Shown one piece after another: positions 25,317 to 33,213 of a stretch of 33,218 nucleotides of DNA (within the stretch, counting starts at the first letter, position 1; each line of letters opens with the position of its first letter). The position numbers and the translations under genes were made by a program. The notes below the pieces were generated by a model. The model saw only the letters and a list, made by a program, of their open reading frames with translations. It was not told the origin of the DNA and did not search any database. Source of the stretch: Pseudomonadales bacterium (GTDB lineage: Bacteria; Pseudomonadota; Gammaproteobacteria; Pseudomonadales; DT-91); the NCBI GenBank assembly GCA_013215055.1, contig JABSRQ010000052.1, forward strand, positions 1 through 33,218. The letters run 5' to 3'.

Positions 25317-25493
25317 TCATTTCTTCTCTTTCTTTAATTCCATAGACAAAGTCGAATGTTCAATGCCTAAGCTGACCCACTCCGCACTTAATTCCTTAAA
25401 GTGCTTGTAGTTTTCTAGTTGCCCTCGTATACCATCTAGATTTTCTGGACGTATGTATTTCGTTTGGCTTTTCTTTTCATGGGTATAGCTCAG
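25317..25493 (-). pseudogene. C-terminal remnant resembling DUF6788-type transposon-associated protein
   Basis: The minus frame reads KYIRPENLDGIRGQLENYKH followed by FKELSAEWVSLGIEHSTLSM and a Lys/Glu tail to a TGA at 25317-25319. It opens only at about 25493, next to solo repeat end G. The pattern, a Y-I/V-x-P-E-x-L then Q-L-E-N-Y-x-x-F-K-E-L, recalls small DUF6788 proteins often found with transposases (from memory, not checked). No start codon remains. Confidence 0.45.
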
Positions 25494-25494
25494 C

Positions 25495-25545
25495 TATCTG
25501 TACATTGAGATTGAACCATTTACACGTTAATGCTTCTTATACTTG
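25495..25545 (+). repeat. Solo 3' end of the 207-bp repeat, copy G
   Basis: Fifty bases (ATCTGTACATTGAGATTGAA .. GCTTCTTATACTTG) are identical to the 3' end of copy C at 14877-14929, while the upstream 160 bp are missing. Identity at 50 of 50 points to a recent event. Confidence 0.8.
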
Positions 25546-25568
25546 TTTAATATTACCCGTATTTATGT

Positions 25569-25751
25569 GTCCGGAGAACTATAGCCACTTCAATCAGCTC
25601 GAAACATTTACCGAGATACCTTGGGGAGTTCTGTTACCGTTTCAATCGCCGTTTTGATCTAAGTGAGTTATTGCCCCGCTTTATGAGTGTTGCCGTTAGA
25701 ACGGCACCACTGCCATATCGGCTTTTAAAGGTGGCTGAGCCTCATGGGTAA
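25569..25751 (+). pseudogene. C-terminal remnant of an IS1595/ISXO2-type transposase
   Basis: The plus frame contains SSKHLPRYLGEFCYRFNRRF followed by DLSELLPRFMSVAVRTAPLP and YRLLKVAE, the characteristic tail of ISXO2-like transposases, ending in TAA at 25749-25751. The catalytic parts are gone. The last 10 bases overlap the stop end of the convergent SDR gene, so the SDR tail now ends inside the remnant. Confidence 0.75.
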
Positions 25752-26815
25752 TCAGGTATACTTTTATCGAGATTTTCACTATTTATCAAGAAAGCCCCCA
25801 AAAGCTCTTTACTTTTCAGCCACAATTTTTTGCCACTATCAATATCCAGAGCATGAGCAGAGCAAGGTTTCTCTTTCATCATGTGAAGATAGACCCCGGT
25901 TCGATCGCTCATGGTTTTTGAACATGCTAATAAAATAACGGGTAAGGCGGCTATAGCTGGAGAGTTAAAAAAAAGCTTCATTACTGACACTAAAATAGGG
26001 CGCAAAAAAGCAGGAGACTCTCTTGCGATATTTGAAGCAATAGGCCCAGGACATAGTGAGTGAACGGCAACATTGACCTTACCGTTACCTTCAACATAAT
26101 CTGGATTAAGTCGACGAGAAAGCTCATTCACAAAAGTACTTAAATGCAGTTTACTAGTACCATAATGTTTAAGCCCCTCTTTAAGACCATACTCGACATA
26201 ATCACCAAAATGTTCAAAATCGATAGCCTCTGAAGACTGATGCGTTTCTGACGACACAAAAATGATTCTCGCAGGAGACGCATCGTTTGTAGTAGCGGTA
26301 ATAATATTGTCATTCAGCATTCGATTAAGCATCACTCGGTTCGCTAAAAAATGAACCGCAAACATGAGCTCATAGCCTTGAGGGGAACGACGTGAATTCA
26401 AAGGCATAAGCCCCGCATTCATGACGGTAATATCAAGGGTAATATTGCGTGCTTTCAAAGTATCACAAAAGCCATTCACTGCTTCTAGGTCAGATAAATC
26501 GACCTGTATCATTTCGACTTTATCACTGCCCGACAAACGTTTAACGTCCTCGCCAGCTTCAGGAATACCACTTCGACAGGCCATAATCACATGCCCGCCT
26601 CGCTTAGCTAAATCAATGGCAACCGCTTTACCTAAGCCACTGTTTGAGCCCGTCACTAAACACGTTTTACCATCAATGCGCTCATTATCACTGGTAGCTT
26701 GTAACTGTCCTTTACTGCTGAATAAATCAAATAAGGCCGTAGTAACAGCCGATAAGACACTGTTTGAAGTGGCTATAGCATTGGGACCACTTTTATTTTT
26801 CGACATATCTTTCAC
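25742..26815 (-). CDS. SDR-family oxidoreductase, retinol dehydrogenase-like
   Basis: The product is 357 residues from GTG 26815 or 354 from ATG 26806; I cannot separate the two by ribosome site. It is an extended SDR: CLVTGSNSGLGKAVAIDLAK cofactor motif at about residues 51-70, MACRSG (suggesting NADPH preference), VMNAG, FVSSETHQSS with the catalytic Ser, YGTSKLHLS with Tyr-x3-Lys, and SLCPGPIASNI. This layout resembles retinol/steroid-type reductases acting on lipophilic substrates. It lies 62 bp downstream of the sulfotransferase on the same strand. Its C-terminal codons (PDYP) sit in an IS1595 remnant and may not be native. Confidence 0.82.
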   Translation of the reverse strand: MKDMSKNKSGPNAIATSNSVLSAVTTALFDLFSSKGQLQATSDNERIDGKTCLVTGSNSGLGKAVAIDLAKRGGHVIMACRSGIPEAGEDVKRLSGSDKVEMIQVDLSDLEAVNGFCDTLKARNITLDITVMNAGLMPLNSRRSPQGYELMFAVHFLANRVMLNRMLNDNIITATTNDASPARIIFVSSETHQSSEAIDFEHFGDYVEYGLKEGLKHYGTSKLHLSTFVNELSRRLNPDYVEGNGKVNVAVHSLCPGPIASNIARESPAFLRPILVSVMKLFFNSPAIAALPVILLACSKTMSDRTGVYLHMMKEKPCSAHALDIDSGKKLWLKSKELLGAFLINSENLDKSIPDYP

Positions 26816-26877
26816 TCACAACTGAATCAATCCCTTTGACTCATGTTTTTATATTTAAAATTTAAAATTTAGAATTT

Positions 26878-28140
26878 TTATTCATGTGGAATCGCATAAC
26901 GCTTACGATAAAAGCTGTATTCATTTTCTATGGAATCTTTGCTTAAACCAAAGTCAGCGATATCGTATTTATGTTTTCCAAATCGATTTTGTACATTTAT
27001 TTTTTTATTTGCAGTCACCGAATTCATAACACTTTGATCAAACTCTAAGCCTGAAAATTTGTAAATACGTTTAACTTCTTTTTCAGGGTCACTTAATAAA
27101 TCATAATAAGAGACATCAATAAAACGCTCTTCACCTCGTGATTCCCTAACATCAATCGAATCTCGCATCAATTTCTTCACTTTCCTAACCCAATGACTTG
27201 CAACTTCTTTGGCATCAACCGCATCACTAAATACACCTCTCCCATGAGCCACCATGCTACAAAAAGAACCCGTCGTTTTTTGCGGGTCACGATGCGTTTG
27301 AACAATCGTCGCTTCAGGGAAAACATCCAGTAGAATATCAAGATACTCCATGTGATGAGGTGTTTTTAGCACCCAATGTGGAGCTGGCTGTTGCCATAAA
27401 AGTATTTTCATGACCTTGCGTAGATATTGATACGCTTTACTATGATCTTGCTTTTCTAACCAGGCGGAATAAGAAGGAACATACATGGTTGCCTCTGGCG
27501 ATTGACTCATAAACGATAAGTCTAACAACAACACATCCTCTTCAGGTGCATCATGCTCAACTGGATGAATAGCAAAAAATTCAGGGGCTAAATAGGCCAA
27601 TCCCTTCTCAGCTTGCAATGCTTTTTTAATACGCTGATCAGGTTGACCTTTTATTTCACCGGGCAAGGGCAAAGGGCTAAACGCCTCCCAGGACATCAAT
27701 GCTCGCATGTTCGAATCCGAAGCTAATAAACGATGTAACATCGTCGTACCAGTGCGTTGTAAACCTGCAATAACAATAATTTTACCAAACTCAACATCTG
27801 AAATTCCAGGTTTTTTTTTATACATTTCCTCAACACGTAAACGTACTATCAAAGCATATTCTAACCGTTTCTTTTGTATCAGTTTTCCAAGAGGTGTAAG
27901 TTTTGCCTCTTCATTAATGGAGTTAACCAAAATATTGAGCGGCTCTAAAAACCACTCATCCCCAAAATCTGATAACCCTGACTTTTTCTTTGCATTAACC
28001 AGCATAGTCTCGACATTAAGCGCTTTACTCATGCCTAATTTTTCAGCACATCGCCCAACACTGTTAAACAATGTAACAGGCAGAGGTCGGTTAGGATTGC
28101 CGTAATTATTACCTGTCTCTAGCACTTTAGATTTATTCAT
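26878..28140 (-). CDS. Sulfotransferase family protein
   Basis: The 420-residue product has the PAPS 5'-phosphosulfate-binding loop in VIAGLQRTGTTMLHRLL (residues 123-139) and a 3'-phosphate-binding region in VQTHRDPQKTTGSFCSM. An HDAPEEDVLLLDLSF stretch and WVLKTPHHMEYLDILL are typical of the bacterial Sulfotransferase_3 type. It would transfer a sulfo group from PAPS to a hydroxyl or amine of a small molecule. No signal peptide, so cytoplasmic. It is transcribed ahead of the SDR gene (62-bp gap) and downstream of the Rieske gene, with repeat copy H in between. The substrate is unknown; a hydroxylated sterol or other lipid fits the neighbours (inference). Confidence 0.83.
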   Translation of the reverse strand: MNKSKVLETGNNYGNPNRPLPVTLFNSVGRCAEKLGMSKALNVETMLVNAKKKSGLSDFGDEWFLEPLNILVNSINEEAKLTPLGKLIQKKRLEYALIVRLRVEEMYKKKPGISDVEFGKIIVIAGLQRTGTTMLHRLLASDSNMRALMSWEAFSPLPLPGEIKGQPDQRIKKALQAEKGLAYLAPEFFAIHPVEHDAPEEDVLLLDLSFMSQSPEATMYVPSYSAWLEKQDHSKAYQYLRKVMKILLWQQPAPHWVLKTPHHMEYLDILLDVFPEATIVQTHRDPQKTTGSFCSMVAHGRGVFSDAVDAKEVASHWVRKVKKLMRDSIDVRESRGEERFIDVSYYDLLSDPEKEVKRIYKFSGLEFDQSVMNSVTANKKINVQNRFGKHKYDIADFGLSKDSIENEYSFYRKRYAIPHE

Positions 28141-28321
28141 AATATGTCCTTGAAGAGATACGAATCATTAACACTTCAAACCGTTTTTCTATTGATTTAA
28201 TGATGCAATTTTTACAACACGTGTTTTAGGCTGAGGTTGAGTTGCACTGCTGTCAGCAGGGCGTATCCAAAGGTATAAGTACTATTAAGCTCTGTTATGA
28301 AGCGTCATATATCGGCTTTAC
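28141..28321. other. Leader region upstream of the sulfotransferase
   Basis: This AT-rich stretch has no coding frame. It should hold the 5' leader of the minus-strand sulfotransferase gene, but no promoter could be assigned. The 207-bp repeat copy H starts at its right edge. Confidence 0.3.
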
Positions 28322-28577
28322 CTAGTTAATGCCACATTTATCCAAGCCGTTTTTTTAGCCGGCAGGCTATTCTACGGCCACGACTCCCTGGTTAGAACTG
28401 AAAATTATAACCAGGCATATTGTTAGTTTTAATACTGCAGCTAGAACTGAAAATTATAACTAGGGATATTGTTAGTTTTAATCCTGTAGATTTATATTCA
28501 TTTGTACCGTTTATAGCAATGAAAGCCAATATTTGTACATTGAGATTGAACCCGTTACGTGTTAATACTTCTTATAC
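28322..28577 (+). repeat. 207-bp structured repeat, copy H, with an internal 49-bp duplication
   Basis: It runs from CTAGTTAATGCCACATTTAT to ACTTCTTATAC. The segment around the second hairpin is present twice in tandem, 28392-28440 and 28441-28489, differing at six positions. This raises the length to 256 bp. The first unit keeps the perfect CCTGGTTA/TAACCAGG stem. The second has lost most of it. The right end overlaps the stop codon of the Rieske gene. Confidence 0.85.
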
Positions 28578-29645
28578 TTTATTTAGTATTTGCTCTTCTT
28601 CGATTTTGTTATTATAGAGCAGGTCGTGCTCTGATAATCCGCTTCCAGAATAGAACTGACTGCAGTATTTTCGAAATAAATGTATAGGGCCGTCGCCTTT
28701 AATCAGAGCTGGTTCGTTCAAATGCACTTTATGGTCCCAGATGGCAACGTCTTGGCCTAAGTCTTTAAAGTACACATAAAGAATTGCCATAGACATAAAG
28801 AACCGCATCAGCGGCGCAGGAATCAATCGTAGGAGGGGATGGCTTTTTAAGCCGCTTAGATCCATATGTACTTCACTGGCATAGTAAATTCTAGTTTGAG
28901 TTAGACTGTAGGGTTGATAAGAAATATAATGTCTAATACGAGCATTCCAATCAGGGAGAGTGGTTTCAGTGATCGTATAGCCCATACCGTGGGAATGCAT
29001 ATTGAGGTTTACGTTAACAAAGGGGCCGTCACAAGGCATGATGTTTTTGCGTTGGAACGCTACCTTGCTATTTAAATAAGGGCCTTCGTAAGTGACGGGC
29101 GCGAGGCTTTGACTGTTGAGGTAACCGTGTGTGGTAGCGAAGTGGCCCAGGTCTACAGCATTTTCTTTTAAATCTTGAACGTGTGCATTAACCAGGAATG
29201 TTCCGTTGTACATTCTGCACCAGTCGCCATGTTCTTCTTCGGGTATCGACCATTTGGGTGTTCGTTGGTTTTCGCTGTAGTAAAGATAAATAAAGCTATT
29301 TCTTTCAATGACCGGATAGCTACGTGTGCAAAGTTTGGCTGTAGGAGGTGTGCCATAGCTGGTTTCTGTGCACTTACCTTCACTATTGAAAGTGAATCCG
29401 TGGAAAGGGCAGCGAACGTCTTCGCCAATTACTGTGCCACCTTTGCCAAGGTGGGCGCCTAAGTGTGGGCAGTGAGCATCTAATGCAAATGGCTCGCCAC
29501 TTTCACCGCGGTAGAGAATGATGGCTTTGCCACAAATTTGAACCGTTTGTATTTTTCTGGTCTTTAGGCTCTTCACTCGACCTACGCAATACCAGCTATC
29601 TGGAAGTGTTTGAGTCAAACTGTCTTCTACTCTACTTGTTGGCAT
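28572..29645 (-). CDS. Rieske non-haem iron oxygenase, KshA/DAF-36-like
   Basis: From the ATG at 29645 the product is 357 residues. A longer frame opens at a TTG at 29729, but its first codons lie in the IS terminus. The Rieske [2Fe-2S] ligands are C59 and H61 (CPH) and C79 and H82 (CPFH), with the usual 17-residue spacing. The mononuclear iron site is seen in ENAVDLGHFATTHGY (D165, H168, H173). The C-terminal WDHKVHLNEPALIKGDGPI matches the pattern of sterol-type Rieske oxygenases such as 3-ketosteroid 9-alpha-hydroxylase and cholesterol 7-desaturase. It would need a separate reductase, not seen here. Its last codons (NKV) fall in repeat copy H. It starts 45 bp from the IS4-like terminus, like the decarboxylase operon. 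Confidence 0.85.
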   Translation of the reverse strand: MPTSRVEDSLTQTLPDSWYCVGRVKSLKTRKIQTVQICGKAIILYRGESGEPFALDAHCPHLGAHLGKGGTVIGEDVRCPFHGFTFNSEGKCTETSYGTPPTAKLCTRSYPVIERNSFIYLYYSENQRTPKWSIPEEEHGDWCRMYNGTFLVNAHVQDLKENAVDLGHFATTHGYLNSQSLAPVTYEGPYLNSKVAFQRKNIMPCDGPFVNVNLNMHSHGMGYTITETTLPDWNARIRHYISYQPYSLTQTRIYYASEVHMDLSGLKSHPLLRLIPAPLMRFFMSMAILYVYFKDLGQDVAIWDHKVHLNEPALIKGDGPIHLFRKYCSQFYSGSGLSEHDLLYNNKIEEEQILNKV

Positions 29646-29692
29646 GAATGATTTCCGCTGTCTATCGGTTTTGTTTTGTGCTATGTAGCAGC

Positions 29693-30213
29693 ACTCAAGA
29701 GAACCGAGTTTTCTCGTTTTCTCGACCAAAAAATCAAGTTAGAGACAGACCAGCTCAAGGTACCTGAAGAATCTATAACACTAAATTTTACATTGACTGA
29801 TCAAGAATTTATTACCAGTCATATCTAACAGTCTTAATAATATATTTATAATACATTTAATTGAAATGGAGTCATTCCATATACAATTTAACTGGATAAA
29901 CTTTCGTTCACATTGAGGATATTTATTTTATTTATGAGTGACCGAGTTTATTGAGTATTAAAGGAAACTCTTGAATTCATTTGATCCATTGCTATGTATC
30001 AACATAGTATTTTTTCAGGAACCCGGAACCATTTCGCCGATTTAAGATGTTTATGTATTGATATTATCTATGTGATCTTCTAAGTCGTATCTGATTATAA
30101 ATACTGTATTTAAACCGTGCGAATCATATAGTCACGTTATTATTTTCGGTTAAAACTATCCTGTTATGGCTCATTTGGTGGGAAGCTATCTACCTTTTAC
30201 TACTTGGGTTTTC
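29693..30213 (-). mobile_element. 5' fragment of the IS4-like element, inverted relative to 16535-18418
   Basis: The reverse complement of this segment aligns over about 520 bp with 17893-18418. The match includes the outer terminus ACTCAAGAGAACCGAG, the inner terminus-like sequence at 29935-29957, and the long non-coding region. It also covers roughly the first 20 codons of the transposase (through the sequence that encodes LLLPGFSR), and then stops abruptly. By eye the two arms are about 85-90% identical, so the copies are old. The rest of the element is missing. Confidence 0.85.
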
Positions 30214-30275
30214 TAGGTAGCCTCATTGAACTTGTTATATTTGATTAAGTCAGTATCTGTTTAGATGGTGACTTT

Positions 30276-30578
30276 ATGAAAACGAATTACTGGTTGAAGT
30301 GTATGGCCGTGGCGTTAATTATTACGCCTTCATTAACATTAGCCTCGCAATTAACCGATCAGCTGCAGGAGTCTTTAGAGGAAGCCGGTAATAAGCAGAA
30401 TGCAGAGTATGTTGCTGCATGCCTTGATATAGACAAAAAGTTAAAAGGAGCAACGCCAGAGGCGCAGGCGAAGTTTAAAGCTAAACTCTCGCCTAAAGGG
30501 GGGCAGTATATTGACCGGTGCTTAATTTTTGCGGAAGAATATAGAGCTGCGTTAATGAAGGCATTAAACCTATCTTAA
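30276..30578 (+). CDS. Small exported protein of unknown function
   Basis: The 100-residue product has a clear signal peptide (MKTNYWLKCMAVALIITPSL, cleavage expected after TLA). The mature part is helical and Lys/Glu/Ala-rich, with two cysteines (VAACLD, DRCLIF) that could form a disulphide around the linker GATPEAQAKFKAKLSPKGG. I do not recognise the family. It stands alone after the IS fragment, on the plus strand. Confidence 0.65.
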   Translation: MKTNYWLKCMAVALIITPSLTLASQLTDQLQESLEEAGNKQNAEYVAACLDIDKKLKGATPEAQAKFKAKLSPKGGQYIDRCLIFAEEYRAALMKALNLS

Positions 30579-30799
30579 GCTGGTGGTGGTTCATTAATGA
30601 TTCCATAGCATTGTGTTAACAGTTCTTGTTCTGTGCCGTTAACGTCCTCCCATTGATGCTTTGATGAGCCGTGAATGGGAAATAGATCCGGGTAAGATTG
30701 GTTCGGTGGTTGTACCTGGTGATGATAGCGGCAGAGGGGGAGTATTTTGGCGTGTGCGCCTGGCTTTGTCCTGCCGTCTATATGGTGCAGTGATATGTA

Positions 30800-31030
30800 T
30801 TGCAGGCCAGCAGAGGCGGTTTCAGTGCTATCTATCCAGCCTTTATTAAGGCAGCATATATACCCAATTCCCCTGTTTTTTTAGCTATCCGTTTCTCTGC
30901 AGCAGTCGGATTCTTACTCATTTATTCGGTGGTGTTAATCCTTTTACAGCTCAGTATAGGATATAAGGACGGTTCGTCCTTTCTACCTTGTTCTACACCA
31001 TTATTGGATATGTTTAAAATGAACTATTAA
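30800..31030 (+). CDS. Possible small membrane protein, low confidence
   Basis: A 76-codon frame encodes one strong hydrophobic helix (FSAAVGFLLIYSVVLILLQL) with a polar C-terminus. An adjacent frame at 30661-30849 in another phase (SREWEIDPGKIGSVVVPGDD) could be the N-terminal part of the same gene before a frameshift. No good ribosome site is visible. The stretch 30579-31072 holds nothing else I can support. Confidence 0.3.
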   Translation: MQASRGGFSAIYPAFIKAAYIPNSPVFLAIRFSAAVGFLLIYSVVLILLQLSIGYKDGSSFLPCSTPLLDMFKMNY

Positions 31031-31072
31031 TAATTTCTTCCATCTATTATTGATAACAATTCTATATTTGGA

Positions 31073-31237
31073 GTGATCGTTATCAGATTGCGAGTAGTGG
31101 TTATTTGTATTTCTATGTACTTGACAGGGTGTACATACTTCGAGCATATAGAGCTAGACCCTGTTACAGGTAAGCAGTTAAACGGATGCCATAAATGGTA
31201 TGACTATGCCGGACCTGCTAGCGTTATGCTAGTGTAG
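31073..31237 (+). pseudogene. Small lipoprotein gene interrupted by the IS630 element
   Basis: From GTG 31073 the frame encodes VIVIRLRVVVICISMYLTGC, a signal peptide ending in a lipobox (YLTGC), then TYFEHIELDPVTGKQLNGCH and KWYDYAGPASVM. The next codons enter the IS630 terminal repeat, where TAG ends the frame. The protein was probably longer. After the IS right end at 32423 the same frame would continue only briefly before the next transposase remnant, so the tail is not recoverable here. Confidence 0.5.
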
Positions 31238-32423
31238 TGTTCTAAATTAATTGAAGATTATCTAAGGTGACTCGCGCTCGGTTAACTTTCTCTAAAATTT
31301 CTTCTGCTGACTTGGTCCAAACAAAAGGCTTGGGATTCTCGTTATACATTTCTAGATACTTTAAAATCTTAGATTCCAAATCTTCCACGGATGTAAATAC
31401 GCCACGTTTGAGCTGCTTTTCTGTCAATATACCAAAGAACCTCTCAACCAAATTTAGCCAGGATGAACTGGTCGGGATAAAGTGCAGCTCTATGCGTTTG
31501 TTTCTCTTTAACCAGTTTCTGACTTTTTCGTGTTTATGAGTTGCGTAGTTATCTACGATGATATGAAGTTCTTTTTCAGCTGGTGTCTGGGCTTCAATCT
31601 CTTTTAAAAAACCCAGGAATTCCTTATGGGTATGCTTTTGATAACACTCCCCAATTACTCGACCAGAAGCCACCTCCAATGCCGCAAAAAGTGTACTGGT
31701 ACCATTGCGCTTGTAATCATGTGTCATGGTTCCACAGCGGACTTTCTTTAACGGCAGGCCGGGTTGTGAACGATCTAAAGCTTGTATAGAAGTCTTTTCA
31801 TCAACACAGAACACGATGGCATTTTCTGGCGGGTTTAAATATAGCCCAACGACATCACATAATTTTTCTTCGAATTTTTTATCATTACTGACCTTGAATG
31901 TTTTTTCCAAGTGAGGTTTTAAACCAACAGATTTCCAAACGCTATGCACAAAGTTGTGTGGAATATTTAATTCTTTTGCGAGTGATCGAGTAGACCAGTG
32001 TGTTGCATCAGCCGGTTTTTCTTGCGTTGTTTTTTCGATGACAAGCTGGCGGAGCTTTGCCTGCTCTAAAGAATTCTTACCACCATGATTATTTCCTCGT
32101 GGCTTTTCTTTACAGAGAGATTGAATTCCTCCATCAACGAATCGATTACGCCAGCGACCGACTTTATTTTCAGGAATATTTAACTTTTCAGCGATAGATT
32201 TGTTATCTTCCCCGTCTGCTGCCAGCAAAACAATCTGTGCACGTTCATGCAACCTGACGGGCGTAGACCTGCTATTAACATATTTTACCAGAGTATTTTT
32301 TTGCTCATCGCTCAATGAGATTTCTACTGCAACTCTCATGCTTGAAAGCTCTCAATCTATAAAAAAAGGGATTTTATCAAAAAACAGAATAATATTCACT
32401 TAGTAATAAACACTACACTAGCA
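31227..32423 (-). mobile_element. IS630-family insertion sequence with perfect 15-bp termini
   Basis: TGCTAGTGTAGTGTT at 31227-31241 and its exact inverse complement at 32409-32423 flank a single transposase gene. IS630 elements insert at TA dinucleotides; TA at 31230-31231 and at 32419-32420 are the likely duplicated target, making the termini begin GTGTAGTGTT. The copy looks intact. Confidence 0.88.
31242..32339 (-). CDS. IS630-family transposase (Tc1/mariner-like DDE)
   Basis: The 365-residue product has an N-terminal pair of helix-turn-helix regions (NKSIAEKLNIPENKVGRWRN; STRSLAKELNIPHNFVHSVW) and a catalytic domain. Its acidic residues are in FCVDEKTSIQ, IIVDNYATHKH and SWLNLVERFFG. These are the expected D, D and E of IS630. 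There is one open frame with no frameshift, so the enzyme is probably functional. Confidence 0.92.
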   Translation of the reverse strand: MRVAVEISLSDEQKNTLVKYVNSRSTPVRLHERAQIVLLAADGEDNKSIAEKLNIPENKVGRWRNRFVDGGIQSLCKEKPRGNNHGGKNSLEQAKLRQLVIEKTTQEKPADATHWSTRSLAKELNIPHNFVHSVWKSVGLKPHLEKTFKVSNDKKFEEKLCDVVGLYLNPPENAIVFCVDEKTSIQALDRSQPGLPLKKVRCGTMTHDYKRNGTSTLFAALEVASGRVIGECYQKHTHKEFLGFLKEIEAQTPAEKELHIIVDNYATHKHEKVRNWLKRNKRIELHFIPTSSSWLNLVERFFGILTEKQLKRGVFTSVEDLESKILKYLEMYNENPKPFVWTKSAEEILEKVNRARVTLDNLQLI

Positions 32424-32437
32424 CTTAAAATCAGGAT

Positions 32438-33213
32438 CTATCCAGATTGCATTCGTGATAAGCGAACAAGGTTATAGCAAATCACTGATGACCAGACAAA
32501 AGCTTGGAAGCCATCCTCCTTCTTCCACATCGCCTTACTCGCTCCATAAGCGCGTTTCAACTCGGATATATTTCCTTCAATGCCTGCACGAAAATTTCTC
32601 AAACGCTTAAAGGTTTTCTTTTTAACCCCCATCGCCTGATAAGAAATACCTACCCGCTTATGAAAAACTACGCGTTTTACACCCAGACTTCTGCCCGCTT
32701 CAACATTTTCCTTGCTGGCATAACCACCGTCACAAACTACCGCTTTAGGGAGGCACCCAAACTGTTCTTCATGCGCTTTTACAACAGGCAGAAAGCGCTC
32801 TGAATCAGCAGGATTGCCGTCTTCAATGCAAAGATAAGTAATGAAACCCCGTAGGTCACTGGCTAAGTTGATCTTATGGCCATACTGAACATCTCGAAAT
32901 CCTTTCACTATCACATCGGTATGTGGCTCAAAAATGCTGACAATTTTTTCTGATGAGTGCACTTTCTCATGATCAATAACACGCCGTTGTGTTTGATCAA
33001 TAACTTTTATCATTAGATCACGATAATGCCTAACGTCTTCCCTCCATTGCTCCGCAGCCGTTGTCATCGGTGCTTCATGCAGGACTTTTTCCAATCCACG
33101 ATGCGCTTGTTTTAATACGATGCGTACCAATTTCAGCAGATCAGGATAGAGCGTTTCTTTCTCTGAATTTTTCGCGTTAAATATCCTGAAAGCCAGTGAT
33201 TTAGCTGATTTCG
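32438..33213 (-). pseudogene. Second copy of the DDE transposase at 11771-13111, partial and frameshifted
   Basis: The visible part corresponds to about the last 255 residues of the 446-residue transposase at 11771, with the same motifs (VVCDGGYASKENV, FRAGIEGNISELKRAYG) and the same C-terminus (YNLVRLSRMQSG). It is about 80% similar by eye. Near 33205-33213 the frame meets a TAA because one base is missing relative to the intact copy (in the DKRKA region), so this copy is broken or runs on beyond the window in another phase. The window edge cuts the gene. Confidence 0.75.

Noticed and set aside
25475..25500. tRNA D-arm-like TAGCTCAGCTA
   Set aside because: No acceptor, anticodon or T-arm can be folded around it.
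28420..28617. 65-codon plus-strand frame
   Set aside because: It consists almost wholly of repeat copy H and the antisense end of the Rieske gene.
29646..29729. 28-residue N-terminal extension of the Rieske protein
   Set aside because: It begins at TTG inside the IS terminus; the ATG at 29645 gives a family-like N-terminus.
30661..30849. 62-codon plus-strand frame as a separate gene
   Set aside because: No ribosome site or recognisable features; at best the first part of a frameshifted gene with 30800-31030.
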